64,000 nt of DNA from positions 1-64,000 of the forward strand of contig NZ_JACSYA010000018.1 of NCBI RefSeq assembly GCF_029870285.1, read 5' to 3'. Within the stretch, counting starts at the first letter, position 1, and each line of letters begins with the position of its first letter. This stretch comes from Delftia sp. PS-11 (GTDB lineage: Bacteria; Pseudomonadota; Gammaproteobacteria; Burkholderiales; Burkholderiaceae_C). Positions 53,238 to 61,366 of this stretch are shown piece by piece. The notes beneath the pieces are model-generated. The model made no database searches. It was not told where the DNA came from and saw only the letters and a program-made list of their open reading frames with translations. The position numbers and the translations under genes were made by a program.

Positions 53238-54275
53238 ATGGCCAACAACCTGCAGGATCTGCTGATAGAAACCGCCACCGAGCCGCCCTGCGGCCCGGAC
53301 CTCACCTATGACAACGACTTCCAGTCCATGGAAAGCGCCGCCCAGGGCAAGGCAGAGCAGCAATTCGGTGAAACCATCATCCCCGCCGAGCCGCCGGACT
53401 GGCGCGATGTGGAGCGCCAGTCCACAGCACTGCTGCAGCGCACCAAGGACCTGCGCGTAGCGGTGCTGCTGTGCCGCGCCTGGACGGCCATCCACGGTCT
53501 GCCAGGCGCGCTGCAGGGCCTTCAGCTATGCGCCGCCTTGCTGGAACGCCACTGGGAACATGTGCATCCCCTGCCAGAAGATGGCGACGACTACTTCATG
53601 CGCATGAACGCGCTGGGCACCCTGTCAGACGTGACCGGCTTCATGCGCGACCTGCGCAGCGCCGACTTTCTGCGCGGCGCGCTGGGCCAGATCAGCGTGC
53701 GTGACGCCGAAGCCCTGGCCAAGGGCAACGTCCCCGAAAACCTGCCCCACCTCACGGCAGACGAACTGCGCATGGCCGTTGCCCGCGCCCATGCCGAAGG
53801 CCATGCGCCACTGCAGGCCGTGCAACCCGCACTGCAGGCGCTGGGCCAGATACAGGCCTGCTGCGAGCAGCATCTTCCCAGCTACCAATTGCCCGAACTG
53901 GGCAGCCTGCGCCAACTGCTGCAGGCCCTGCAACAGTGGCAGCCCCAGACTGCGCACGATGCCGGCACCGATGCCAGCGCAGATGCAATGACCGCACCAG
54001 CCGCCACGGACACCGACACCGGCCAGGCCCTGCCCCAGACCACCGGCGCAGCGCCGGCTGCTGCACGCAACCGCGAACAAGTGATCGCCCAACTGCTGGA
54101 GATCGCCGCCTTCGTCGAACGCACCGAACCCTCCAACCCCGCCCCACTGCTCATCCGCCGCGCTGCGCGCTTCATGCGCATGGGCTTCATGGACATCCTG
54201 CGCGAGCTCTCGCCCGACAGCATCTCCCAGGTGGAAGTGGTCACGGGCACGCACCTGCAAGAGCAGCAGGCGTAG
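53238..54275 (+). CDS. tssA: T6SS cap/baseplate protein TssA
   Basis: The 345-residue TssA has an N-terminal ImpA domain (PCGPDLTYDNDFQSME; HWEHVHPLPEDGDDYFMRMNALG), an Ala/Asp/Thr-rich linker (about 235-275) and a conserved C-terminus (RMGFMDILRELSPDSISQVE). TssA guides sheath polymerisation and baseplate recruitment. The length fits the short-C-terminal (TssA1-like) type. Confidence 0.92.
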   Translation: MANNLQDLLIETATEPPCGPDLTYDNDFQSMESAAQGKAEQQFGETIIPAEPPDWRDVERQSTALLQRTKDLRVAVLLCRAWTAIHGLPGALQGLQLCAALLERHWEHVHPLPEDGDDYFMRMNALGTLSDVTGFMRDLRSADFLRGALGQISVRDAEALAKGNVPENLPHLTADELRMAVARAHAEGHAPLQAVQPALQALGQIQACCEQHLPSYQLPELGSLRQLLQALQQWQPQTAHDAGTDASADAMTAPAATDTDTGQALPQTTGAAPAAARNREQVIAQLLEIAAFVERTEPSNPAPLLIRRAARFMRMGFMDILRELSPDSISQVEVVTGTHLQEQQA

Positions 54276-54408
54276 CCCCATGGCCTGGAGCAAGGACGCA
54301 ATGCCTGACGCCAACAACGCAGCAGCAACACAGCAGCAACGCACAAAGCACACATCCAGCCCCGCAGCACCTCTGCCTCGACCCATTTTTTCTTGAAAGG
54401 TCTCTCTC

Positions 54409-54951
54409 ATGTCACTCAGCAAAACCGGCAAAAGTGGTCAGAAATTCATCGCGCGCAACCGTGCGCCGCGCGTGCAGATCGAGTACGACGTCGAGATCTA
54501 CGGCTCGGAAAAAAAAGTGCAGATCCCCTTCGTGATGGGGGTAATGGCCGATCTGTCGGGCAAGCCCGTCGATCCGCTGCCCGAGATCGCCGACCGCAAA
54601 TTCCTGGAAATCGACATCGACAACTTCGATGCGCGCATGAAATCCATCAAGCCCCGCGTCGCATTCCAGGTGGACAACACACTGACGGGCGAAGGCAAGC
54701 TCAACATCGACCTGAGCTTCGAGAGCATGGAGGACTTCTCGCCCGCAGCCATCGCGCGGCGCGTCGGCGCGCTCAACTCGCTGCTGGAGGCCCGCACCCA
54801 GCTGCACAACCTGCTGTCCTACATGGACGGCAAGCAAGGCGCCGAGGAACTCATCGGCAAGGTGCTCAAGGACCCCGCACTGCTCAAGTCGCTGGCGGCA
54901 GCGCCCCATAGCGCGCCCCCGCAGGCATCCGGCACCGCATCCGAGGCATGA
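54409..54951 (+). CDS. tssB: T6SS contractile sheath small subunit TssB
   Basis: The 180-residue TssB (VipA) has the conserved RNRAPRVQIEYDVEIYG and PFVMGVMADLSGKP segments, DRKFLEIDIDNFDARM and KLNIDLSFESMEDFSP. It pairs with TssC to form the contractile sheath. An AAAGGT ribosome binding site precedes the start. Confidence 0.96.
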   Translation: MSLSKTGKSGQKFIARNRAPRVQIEYDVEIYGSEKKVQIPFVMGVMADLSGKPVDPLPEIADRKFLEIDIDNFDARMKSIKPRVAFQVDNTLTGEGKLNIDLSFESMEDFSPAAIARRVGALNSLLEARTQLHNLLSYMDGKQGAEELIGKVLKDPALLKSLAAAPHSAPPQASGTASEA

Positions 54952-54979
54952 GACAGCACACCAGCGAGGCAAGCACACC

Positions 54980-56473
54980 ATGAACACCGCAACCCAACTC
55001 GAACCATCGGCCCTGGAACTGGGCGGCAGCGAATTCGGCAATCTGCTGCAAAAAGAATTCAAGCCCAAGACCGAACAGGCCCGCGAAGCCGTGCAAGCTG
55101 CCGTGCAGACACTGGCCCAGCAGGCCCTGGGCTCGGCGATCACGCTGTCCAACGATGCCTACCAGACCGTGCAGGCCATCATCGCCGAGATCGACCGCAA
55201 GCTGTCCGAGCAGATCAACCGCATCATCCACCACGACGACTACCAGAAGCTCGAAGGCGCCTGGCGCGGCCTGCACCACCTGGTGACCAACACCGAAGTG
55301 GACGAGATGCTCAAGATCCGCGTCATGAACATCTCCAAGAAGGAACTGCACCGCAACATGCGCCGCTTCAAAGGCGTGGGCTGGGACCAGAGTCCCATCT
55401 TCAAGAAAGTGTACGAAGAGGAATACGGCCAGTTCGGCGGCGAGCCCTTCGGCTGCCTGGTGGGCGACTACCACTTCGACCACAGCCCGCCGGACGTGGA
55501 ACTGCTGGGCGAAATGGCCAAGGTGGCCGCCGCAGCGCACTGCCCCTTCATCTCGGGCGCATCGCCCGCCATCATGCAGATGGACTCCTGGCAGGAGCTG
55601 GCCAATCCGCGCGACCTGACCAAGATTTTCACCAACACCGAATACGCCGCCTGGCGCAGCCTGCGCGAGTCCGACGACGCCAAATACATCGGTCTGGCCA
55701 TGCCACGCTTTCTGGCGCGCCTGCCCTACGGCGCGCGCACCAACCCGGTCGATGAGTTCGACTTCGAGGAAGAAACCGACAGCGGCGACCACGGCAGATA
55801 CTGCTGGGCCAACTCGGCCTATGCCATGGCCGTCAACATCAACCGCTCGTTCAAGTACTACGGCTGGTGCACCTCCATCCGTGGCGTGGAGTCGGGTGGC
55901 GCGGTGGACAACCTGCCGGCCCACACCTTCCCCACCGACGACGGCGGCGTGGACATGAAGTGCCCCACGGAAATCGCCATCAGCGACCGCCGCGAGGCTG
56001 AACTCGCCAAAAACGGCTTCATGCCCCTGGTGCACCGCAAGAACTCGGACGTGGCCGCCTTCATCGGCGCCCAATCCCTGGCCAAGCCCGCCGAGTACTA
56101 CGACTCGGACGCCACCGCCAACGCCAACCTGTCGGCACGGCTGCCCTACATGTTCGCCTGCTGCCGCTTCGCCCACTACCTCAAGTGCATCGTGCGCGAC
56201 AAGATCGGCTCCTTCCGCGAACGCTCGGACATGGAGCGCTGGCTCAACGACTGGATCCTGAACTATGTGGACGGCGACCCGGCCAACTCCTCACAGGAAA
56301 CCAAGGCCCGCAAGCCCCTGGCCGCCGCCGAAGTGCAGGTGCAGGAAGTCGAAGGCAACCCCGGCTACTACACCTCCAAGTTCTTCCTGCGTCCGCACTA
56401 CCAGCTCGAAGGCCTCACGGTCTCTCTGCGACTGGTCTCCAAACTGCCCTCCGTAAAGCAGGGCGCAAACTAA
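54980..56473 (+). CDS. tssC: T6SS contractile sheath large subunit TssC
   Basis: The 497-residue TssC (VipB) has LEGAWRGLHHLVTNTEVDEM, QSPIFKKVYEEEYGQFGGEPFG, FISGASPAIMQMDSWQEL and the C-terminal YYTSKFFLRPHYQLEGL. It is the main sheath protein and the substrate for ClpV recycling. A 12-bp hairpin (56477-56504) follows directly, then effector cargo instead of the usual next structural gene. Confidence 0.97.
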   Translation: MNTATQLEPSALELGGSEFGNLLQKEFKPKTEQAREAVQAAVQTLAQQALGSAITLSNDAYQTVQAIIAEIDRKLSEQINRIIHHDDYQKLEGAWRGLHHLVTNTEVDEMLKIRVMNISKKELHRNMRRFKGVGWDQSPIFKKVYEEEYGQFGGEPFGCLVGDYHFDHSPPDVELLGEMAKVAAAAHCPFISGASPAIMQMDSWQELANPRDLTKIFTNTEYAAWRSLRESDDAKYIGLAMPRFLARLPYGARTNPVDEFDFEEETDSGDHGRYCWANSAYAMAVNINRSFKYYGWCTSIRGVESGGAVDNLPAHTFPTDDGGVDMKCPTEIAISDRREAELAKNGFMPLVHRKNSDVAAFIGAQSLAKPAEYYDSDATANANLSARLPYMFACCRFAHYLKCIVRDKIGSFRERSDMERWLNDWILNYVDGDPANSSQETKARKPLAAAEVQVQEVEGNPGYYTSKFFLRPHYQLEGLTVSLRLVSKLPSVKQGAN

Positions 56474-56476
56474 GGC

Positions 56477-56504
56477 ATTGCTGCCGGCATGGGCCGGCAG
56501 CAAT
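56477..56504 (+). other. Perfect hairpin at the tssC/cargo boundary
   Basis: ATTGCTGCCGGC and GCCGGCAGCAAT form a perfect 12-bp stem with a 4-nt loop, 3 nt after the tssC stop. No T-run follows, so it is more likely an mRNA 3'-end stabiliser or partial terminator than a full terminator. It marks the junction with the low-GC insert. Confidence 0.6.
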
Positions 56505-56643
56505 GGCAGCCATCGCCGCTGGCATGCATTGCGTCGCCGGCCCGAAGCAATTGCGGCAAAACAGCAACCCATACCGGATGCCATCACCGGGCGATGGATT
56601 GAAAAATTCATTTAAAAACCCATCCGCATCAAGGAAATCAAAA

Positions 56644-57543
56644 ATGAATGATCCTCAGCGAATACAAGACCGCATTAACCAGGTCAATATCCTGAAGCAG
56701 TATCAAACACCAGTTTTTCAGTTGCGCGACATACCCATGGTCATGCGCACACGCCTGGGATGGCCGGTCTCTGCAAAGCTGATGGAGAGGTGGTTTAATG
56801 GAAATAGCTATAAAATGAATCCACTTATGAAAAAAAGCCGGGAACCTTATAGACTAAGCCAGCTACCATCAATATATCTTGATGAAAATATAATTAAAAT
56901 GAAATGGGCACTGGGTTTTGAAAGAGTCAATGTTGCCATGGAGAATTTGAAGAAGAAATGGAACAGCCCCAACGGAATAGAAAGACTGGAAGAAATGATA
57001 AAAAAACAAGGCATGCATCAGAAAAATATTCCTTCACGATTTGGTGATTTATCAAAGGCAGCAAAAATACTACATGAAACATGCCAAACCAATTATTGGC
57101 TTATCGGTAAATACGGCGACCCCATGGATGATTTCTACGGCGCCATGGGCGAATCACAACTCAATATTGCTGTCTCTGGCATGGTCACACCACAAGAGCG
57201 AGGCAAATTTTCAATAGAAATTGATGAGCTGGGTTTCTACCTTCGGGACTGCTATGATTTCAATGATGAAAATTCACCATTCGAAGATAGGATTGGAGCC
57301 TCACAGCCTTTGGGCTGCTGGGGTTTTACTGGAGTGAGCTGCTTGACTGGCTGGCGATTCAGCATTAACACCAATACAGAGTTAGCCAACATCTCCCCTG
57401 AAACGGCAAAAAATCGTAAATACCTGGTAGCAAACAGCCATTTTCAAAAATGGAGAATGGAAAACGGCAAGGGTGGTGATTTTATGATTTTATCGGATGT
57501 ACATCGCATACGCCTGCCAAGACCCATTAAAATTTCATGGTAA
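56644..57543 (+). CDS. Unknown protein in T6SS cargo position (possibly DUF6402), candidate effector
   Basis: The protein has 299 residues and no signal peptide or membrane segment. Visible features are FQLRDIPMVMRTRLGWPVSAKLMERWFNG (about residues 24-52), QLNIAVSGMVTPQ and IDELGFYLRDCYDFNDE (about 198-214). This layout recalls the DUF6402 family, a call made from memory. It is far more AT-rich than the surrounding tss genes. It lies between tssC and tagJ, directly before three paralogous small membrane proteins, an arrangement expected of an effector with immunity genes. No catalytic motif is recognised. Confidence 0.75.
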   Translation: MNDPQRIQDRINQVNILKQYQTPVFQLRDIPMVMRTRLGWPVSAKLMERWFNGNSYKMNPLMKKSREPYRLSQLPSIYLDENIIKMKWALGFERVNVAMENLKKKWNSPNGIERLEEMIKKQGMHQKNIPSRFGDLSKAAKILHETCQTNYWLIGKYGDPMDDFYGAMGESQLNIAVSGMVTPQERGKFSIEIDELGFYLRDCYDFNDENSPFEDRIGASQPLGCWGFTGVSCLTGWRFSINTNTELANISPETAKNRKYLVANSHFQKWRMENGKGGDFMILSDVHRIRLPRPIKISW

Positions 57544-57583
57544 CAAAATACACCAGCGCAACCCATGAATCATAGGATCCAAT

Positions 57584-58003
57584 ATGATCTCTAAAACTTC
57601 ATCAATCAAAAAATTATTGCAAAAGTACCTGCGCTGGATATTTTTTCTGGTAATTTTTATCTGTTTGGCATTTGCAATTCGAGAGGGCATGACACCAGAG
57701 TTCGACGGAGTCTCCATCAGCCCACGAAAAGTTTATCGCTTGGAATACTATAAGGCTTCTCCATTACAAAAATTATGGCACCACAACATGAAAATGCCTT
57801 CTTTTGTCAGACTGTATCGCATAGAAACTGAGACCTTGTTGGGAGAAAGTGAGGTCGTTGATATGTGGCTCAACGGTGAGCTTTATTGGTATCTTGAGCC
57901 TCCACTCAACAGGGTGCGGGTCGGCAACGACATTGTTTTTAAAAATATTCCACCGGAGTGCACTGACTGCCCGCCTTTGACCGACAGAGAGATGATGCCC
58001 TGA
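57584..58003 (+). CDS. Small membrane-anchored protein, paralogue 1 (candidate immunity)
   Basis: The 139-residue protein has a single N-terminal membrane helix (about residues 17-32) and a roughly 105-residue soluble domain ending in PPECTDCPPLTDREMMP. It is not recognised as a named family. It is the first of three tandem paralogues, with 144 identical bases (57664-57807) to copy 3. Position after the candidate effector suggests an inner-membrane immunity protein with its domain in the periplasm. Confidence 0.75.
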   Translation: MISKTSSIKKLLQKYLRWIFFLVIFICLAFAIREGMTPEFDGVSISPRKVYRLEYYKASPLQKLWHHNMKMPSFVRLYRIETETLLGESEVVDMWLNGELYWYLEPPLNRVRVGNDIVFKNIPPECTDCPPLTDREMMP

Positions 58004-58860
58004 GGCCGACCCTTGGCAGCCAAGAGAATCATGCAGCGAACCATTCGGCAATTATTTTCAAAAAATCGGCACTGGATATTTTTCCTTTCAGCCGCTGCTG
58101 CCCTGGCAGTGTGGCTCCCATATGGATTAAAACCAGAATTCAGAGGATCCTATGAAAGTCCGCGCGGTGTTTACCGAGTGGAATATTACACCGCATCCCC
58201 GCTGCAATGGATTTTGAACCACCACATGAAAATACCCTCTTTCGTCCGATTATACAGAAATAATCCGAATGAAATGATAGCAGAAAGTGAAATTGTTGAT
58301 ATGTGGCTCAACGGTGAGCTGTATTGGTATCTTGAGCCTTCAATCAACAGTGTGCGGGTAGGAAACGACATTTTTTTTGAAAATATTCCACCGGAGTGCA
58401 CCGACTGCCCGCCTTTGACCGACAAGGAAATCATGCCCTGAGGCCGGCCCTTGGCAGCCAAGAGAATCATGCAGCGAACTATTCAGCAATTATTTTCAAA
58501 ATACCTGCGCTGGGTATTTTTCTTGGTAATTGCCGCTTCTTTGGCATTTGCAATTCGAGAGGGCATGACACCAGAGTTCGACGGAGTCTCCATCAGCCCA
58601 CGAAAAGTTTATCGCTTGGAATACTATAAGGCTTCTCCATTACAAAAATTATGGCACCACAACATGAAAATGCCTTCTTTTGTAAGGCTGTATCGCATAG
58701 AACCTGAGGCCTTGTTGGGAGAAAGTGAAGTCGTTGATATGTGGCTCAACGGTAAACTGGATTGGTATCTTGAGCCTCCACTCAACAGTGTGTGGGTCGG
58801 CAACGACATTTTTTTTGAAAATATTCCACCGGAGTGCACCGACTGCCCGCCTTTGACCTA
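57664..58860 (+). repeat. Tandem gene triplication with mosaic repeats
   Basis: Bases 57664-57807 recur exactly at 58540-58683 (offset 876). Copies 2 and 3 share near-identical 3' ends and 5' ends, and the junction TGAGGCC(G/A)(G/A)CCCTTGGCAGCC plus AAGAGAATCATGCAGCGAAC is duplicated before copies 2 and 3. The repeated unit therefore includes gene and spacer. Confidence 0.85.
58031..58441 (+). CDS. Small membrane-anchored protein, paralogue 2 (candidate immunity)
   Basis: The 136-residue paralogue has a membrane helix at about residues 14-31 and the shared ending FFENIPPECTDCPPLTDKEIMP. Its middle (ESPRGVYRVEYYTASPLQWILNHHMKIPSFVRLYRNNPNEM) differs markedly from copies 1 and 3, while VDMWLNGELYWYLEP is identical to copy 1. 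The start at 58031 (MQRTIRQLF) aligns with the paralogues; an upstream TTG at 58013 is also in frame. Confidence 0.72.
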   Translation: MQRTIRQLFSKNRHWIFFLSAAAALAVWLPYGLKPEFRGSYESPRGVYRVEYYTASPLQWILNHHMKIPSFVRLYRNNPNEMIAESEIVDMWLNGELYWYLEPSINSVRVGNDIFFENIPPECTDCPPLTDKEIMP

Positions 58861-58867
58861 CAGGTAA
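58469..58867 (+). CDS. Small membrane-anchored protein, paralogue 3, C-terminally clipped
   Basis: The 132-residue paralogue has its N-terminus like copy 2 (MQRTIQQLF), its middle like copy 1 (REGMTPEFDGVSISPRKVYR) and a tail like copy 2. It stops after CPPLTYR because the GAA codon of copy 2 (in GACAAGGAAATCATGCCC) is TAA here. The downstream bases ATCATGCC still match, so the last four residues were lost by a point change. Confidence 0.7.
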   Translation: MQRTIQQLFSKYLRWVFFLVIAASLAFAIREGMTPEFDGVSISPRKVYRLEYYKASPLQKLWHHNMKMPSFVRLYRIEPEALLGESEVVDMWLNGKLDWYLEPPLNSVWVGNDIFFENIPPECTDCPPLTYR

Positions 58868-58972
58868 ATCATGCCTTAGAGGCTGTATTGAACCACAGCA
58901 TCATCGTGCCAAACCGTCGGGTAGCCGCACTGATTTATTTATCAAAAATGAAAATTGAAAGGATGGATTGAA

Positions 58973-59344
58973 ATGCCCTGGAGTATAGATGACGCCGTTG
59001 CCGCCCTCCGAACCAATGCACGCGCCAACTCGGCAGGCCAATGCGCACGCTATGTGCGTGATGCGATTGCAGCCGGCGGCATTGCCCTGCAGCGTACGCG
59101 CGATGCCAAGGACTATGGCGCCAGCCTGATGGCGGCAGGATTCACACGCCATGACGGCATGCCCGAGGGGGGCTACAAGAAAGGCGATGTGGCCGTCATG
59201 GAGGGTTTTTCCTCGTCGCCAGCGGGCCATATGCAGATGTTCGATGGAGCTGTCTGGATTTCCGATTTCAGGCAAAACGGCTTTTGGGCAGGTCCTGGCT
59301 ATCGCACACACCAGCCGGCTTTCAAGATCTACCGCCACCCATGA
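58973..59344 (+). CDS. CHAP/NlpC-like cysteine peptidase, candidate T6SS peptidoglycan amidase effector
   Basis: The 123-residue protein has no signal peptide. Cys24 in SAGQCARYVRDAIAAGG sits at the start of a helix, followed by GYKKGDVAVMEG, His86 in SPAGHMQMFDG and Asp98 in VWISDF. This is the Cys-His-Asp order of papain-like cell-wall amidases. The small size and position in the T6SS cargo slot, with an overlapping gene for an exported partner, fit a Tae-type effector. It does not clearly match Tae1-Tae4 by eye. Confidence 0.72.
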   Translation: MPWSIDDAVAALRTNARANSAGQCARYVRDAIAAGGIALQRTRDAKDYGASLMAAGFTRHDGMPEGGYKKGDVAVMEGFSSSPAGHMQMFDGAVWISDFRQNGFWAGPGYRTHQPAFKIYRHP

Positions 59345-59934
59345 GACGCACAGTGAGTCACGCCATGAATTTCTGCTCCCAAATTTTCCCCATTCACGCA
59401 GCACAGCGGATATGCGCCCTGCTGCTGGCGGCACTGGCAGGTTCAGCCTGCGCGGCCCCGGCCAGCGCCACTGCGCAAAGCAGTCTCGCGGCTTTTTTCG
59501 CCGACGCATTGCACTGCCGCACAGGGTTTCCGGATGGACGTGACGAGGCGCTGGCACAGCGCCTGCGCACGCACGGCGTGACCGTGGTGGACCGCGCGCC
59601 AGGCGAGCTGCTGGATTTGCTCTATATCTTCGCCACACCGCTGGATATCGATGGAACACGGGTGTCGTCCATTGCCGTGCGCGGCGGCAGCGGCAGCATT
59701 GTTGCCGCACGTGCCACAGGCAGCTTGCAGGCCCTGGCAAAGCGCACGCAGGCGCGGCCTATGGCACGCAACCGTTGGAATCTCGAAGGTTTCGGCGAAC
59801 TGCCAGCCCAGTACACGCGCGCCATGCCCATGCGGCCCGGCCTGGACGAAACACCTCCTCGCCTGGTCATGGGCCATGAGGCCGGCGATACGCCCGACGC
59901 CCTGCGTTGGGGCTGCCGCTCTTACGACGACTGA
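59341..59934 (+). CDS. Exported partner protein, candidate immunity to the CHAP-like effector
   Basis: The 197-residue protein has a signal peptide (core ICALLLAALAGSACAAP), which sends it to the periplasm where a wall amidase would act. Its ATG overlaps the effector's stop by 4 bases (ATGA), the tight coupling usual for effector/immunity pairs. A second ATG at 59365 gives a shorter signal peptide. The mature sequence (LLDLLYIFATPLDIDG, RNRWNLEGFGELP) is not recognised. Confidence 0.65.
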   Translation: MRRTVSHAMNFCSQIFPIHAAQRICALLLAALAGSACAAPASATAQSSLAAFFADALHCRTGFPDGRDEALAQRLRTHGVTVVDRAPGELLDLLYIFATPLDIDGTRVSSIAVRGGSGSIVAARATGSLQALAKRTQARPMARNRWNLEGFGELPAQYTRAMPMRPGLDETPPRLVMGHEAGDTPDALRWGCRSYDD

Positions 59935-59971
59935 TCCCCAGGCGCATACCCCGCCCCAGCAACTGCCCCCA

Positions 59972-60781
59972 ATGACTCCCATGCAACAGTCCAGCTTCAA
60001 CACCCAGCTCCCGCTGAACGAGCAGATCAAGGCCCTCAAGGACCAGATCCGCAAGGCCCCCGCCGCCGCGCCACTGCGCATCTACTACTTTCAACTGCTG
60101 TGCGTGCTCGGCGACTGGAGCAAAGCGCTGGAGCAATTGCAGCTCTGCGCCCAGCTCGCCCCCGAGTCGGCCCCGATGGCACGCGCCTACCGCGAGGCCA
60201 TCCGCTGCGAGGTGCTGCGCGCCGAGGTTTTTGCGGGCCGCAAAAAGCCCTTTCTCATGGGTGAGCCCCCACGCTGGCTGGCTTGCATGATCGATGCACT
60301 GGCACTGGACGCACAGGGGCAGGCAGATGCGGCCCATGCGCTGCGCGCACAGGCGCTGCAAGAAGCGCCTGCCGTGGCTGGCGAAATCGATGGCCAGCCC
60401 TTCGAGTGGCTGGGTGACAGCGACACGCGCCTGGGCCCCGTGCTGGAGCTGTTCGCACAGGGCAATTACTACTGGTTGCCCTTGCAATCGCTGCGCGGCG
60501 TCGGCTTCGAGAAGGTGCAGGACCTGCGCGATCTGGTGTGGATGCCCTGCGAGATCACACTGGCGCAAGGAGGCACGCTGCCGGGTTTCATGCCCGCCCG
60601 CTACCCGCTGGCGCCTGAGGACGACGACGCGCTCAAGCTGTCGCGCCGCACGCAATGGAGCGATATGGGCTCAGAGCATGTGGCTGGCCATGGCCAGCGC
60701 ACCTGGGTCACTGACGCGAACGACTTTCCGATGCTGCAGGTGCGCAAGCTGGCACTGGCGCAAGGCGCCTTGAATGCCTGA
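59972..60781 (+). CDS. tagJ: T6SS accessory protein TagJ (ImpE)
   Basis: The 269-residue ImpE-family protein has an N-terminal TPR-like part (RIYYFQLLCVLGDWSKALEQLQL) and the C-terminal domain WLPLQSLRGVGFEKVQDLRDLVWMP with LPGFMPARYP. TagJ binds TssB and modulates sheath recycling. Starts at 59972 and 59981 are both plausible. It resumes the structural operon after the cargo. Confidence 0.9.
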   Translation: MTPMQQSSFNTQLPLNEQIKALKDQIRKAPAAAPLRIYYFQLLCVLGDWSKALEQLQLCAQLAPESAPMARAYREAIRCEVLRAEVFAGRKKPFLMGEPPRWLACMIDALALDAQGQADAAHALRAQALQEAPAVAGEIDGQPFEWLGDSDTRLGPVLELFAQGNYYWLPLQSLRGVGFEKVQDLRDLVWMPCEITLAQGGTLPGFMPARYPLAPEDDDALKLSRRTQWSDMGSEHVAGHGQRTWVTDANDFPMLQVRKLALAQGALNA

Positions 60782-60790
60782 GGCCCGCCA

Positions 60791-61345
60791 ATGCCCATGA
60801 GCCCTGCGAATCCCATGCCCACGCTGCGCACGCGCCATCACCAGGCAAGCGCCGCCAAGGACCGCCTGCAGCCGGCACTGCTGGACCGGCTGACCGATCA
60901 CGAGCCCCATCTGCGCACCGAGCGGCCAGACGCGGTTTTCGTGAACGAGGCGCGGCTGCGCCAGGCTTTGCTGCGCGACCTGGGATGGCTGCTGAACGCG
61001 CGGGATGCCTGGGACCACCTGGACATGGAGGATCTCACGCATGCCCGGCGCTCTGTCATCAACTACGGCATTGCGCCGCTGGCCGGGCAGTTGCTGTCAG
61101 AGCTGGACTGCAAGCACGTGGAACAAGGCATACGCCAGGCCATCCTCGACTTCGAGCCGCGCATCCTGCCCCAGACACTGGCAGTGACGCTGCAGACCTC
61201 CACCGATCTGCTCAGCCACCACAACACCCTGCAGTTCGAGATCCGCTGCCAGGTCTGGTCCATGCCCTATCCGCTGGAATTGCTGCTCAAGACCAGCCTG
61301 GATCTGGAAACCGGACAGGTCTCGCTGCAAAACCTCCGGGCCTGA
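60791..61345 (+). CDS. tssE: T6SS baseplate protein TssE
   Basis: The 184-residue gp25-like lysozyme-family baseplate protein has LLNARDAWDHLDMEDLTHARRSVINYGI, the QAILDFEPRIL segment characteristic of gp25 (with the E-P-R core), and LQFEIRCQVWSMPYPLELLLKT. It joins TssF and TssG in the baseplate wedge. Confidence 0.93.
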   Translation: MPMSPANPMPTLRTRHHQASAAKDRLQPALLDRLTDHEPHLRTERPDAVFVNEARLRQALLRDLGWLLNARDAWDHLDMEDLTHARRSVINYGIAPLAGQLLSELDCKHVEQGIRQAILDFEPRILPQTLAVTLQTSTDLLSHHNTLQFEIRCQVWSMPYPLELLLKTSLDLETGQVSLQNLRA

Positions 61346-61366
61346 TATCCAGCGAAAGCGCTTGCC

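Noticed and set aside
57584..58867. Repeats here considered as a CRISPR-like or minisatellite array
   Set aside because: The repeat units are whole paralogous genes plus spacer, about 0.4 kb each; no short regular repeats or unique spacers exist.
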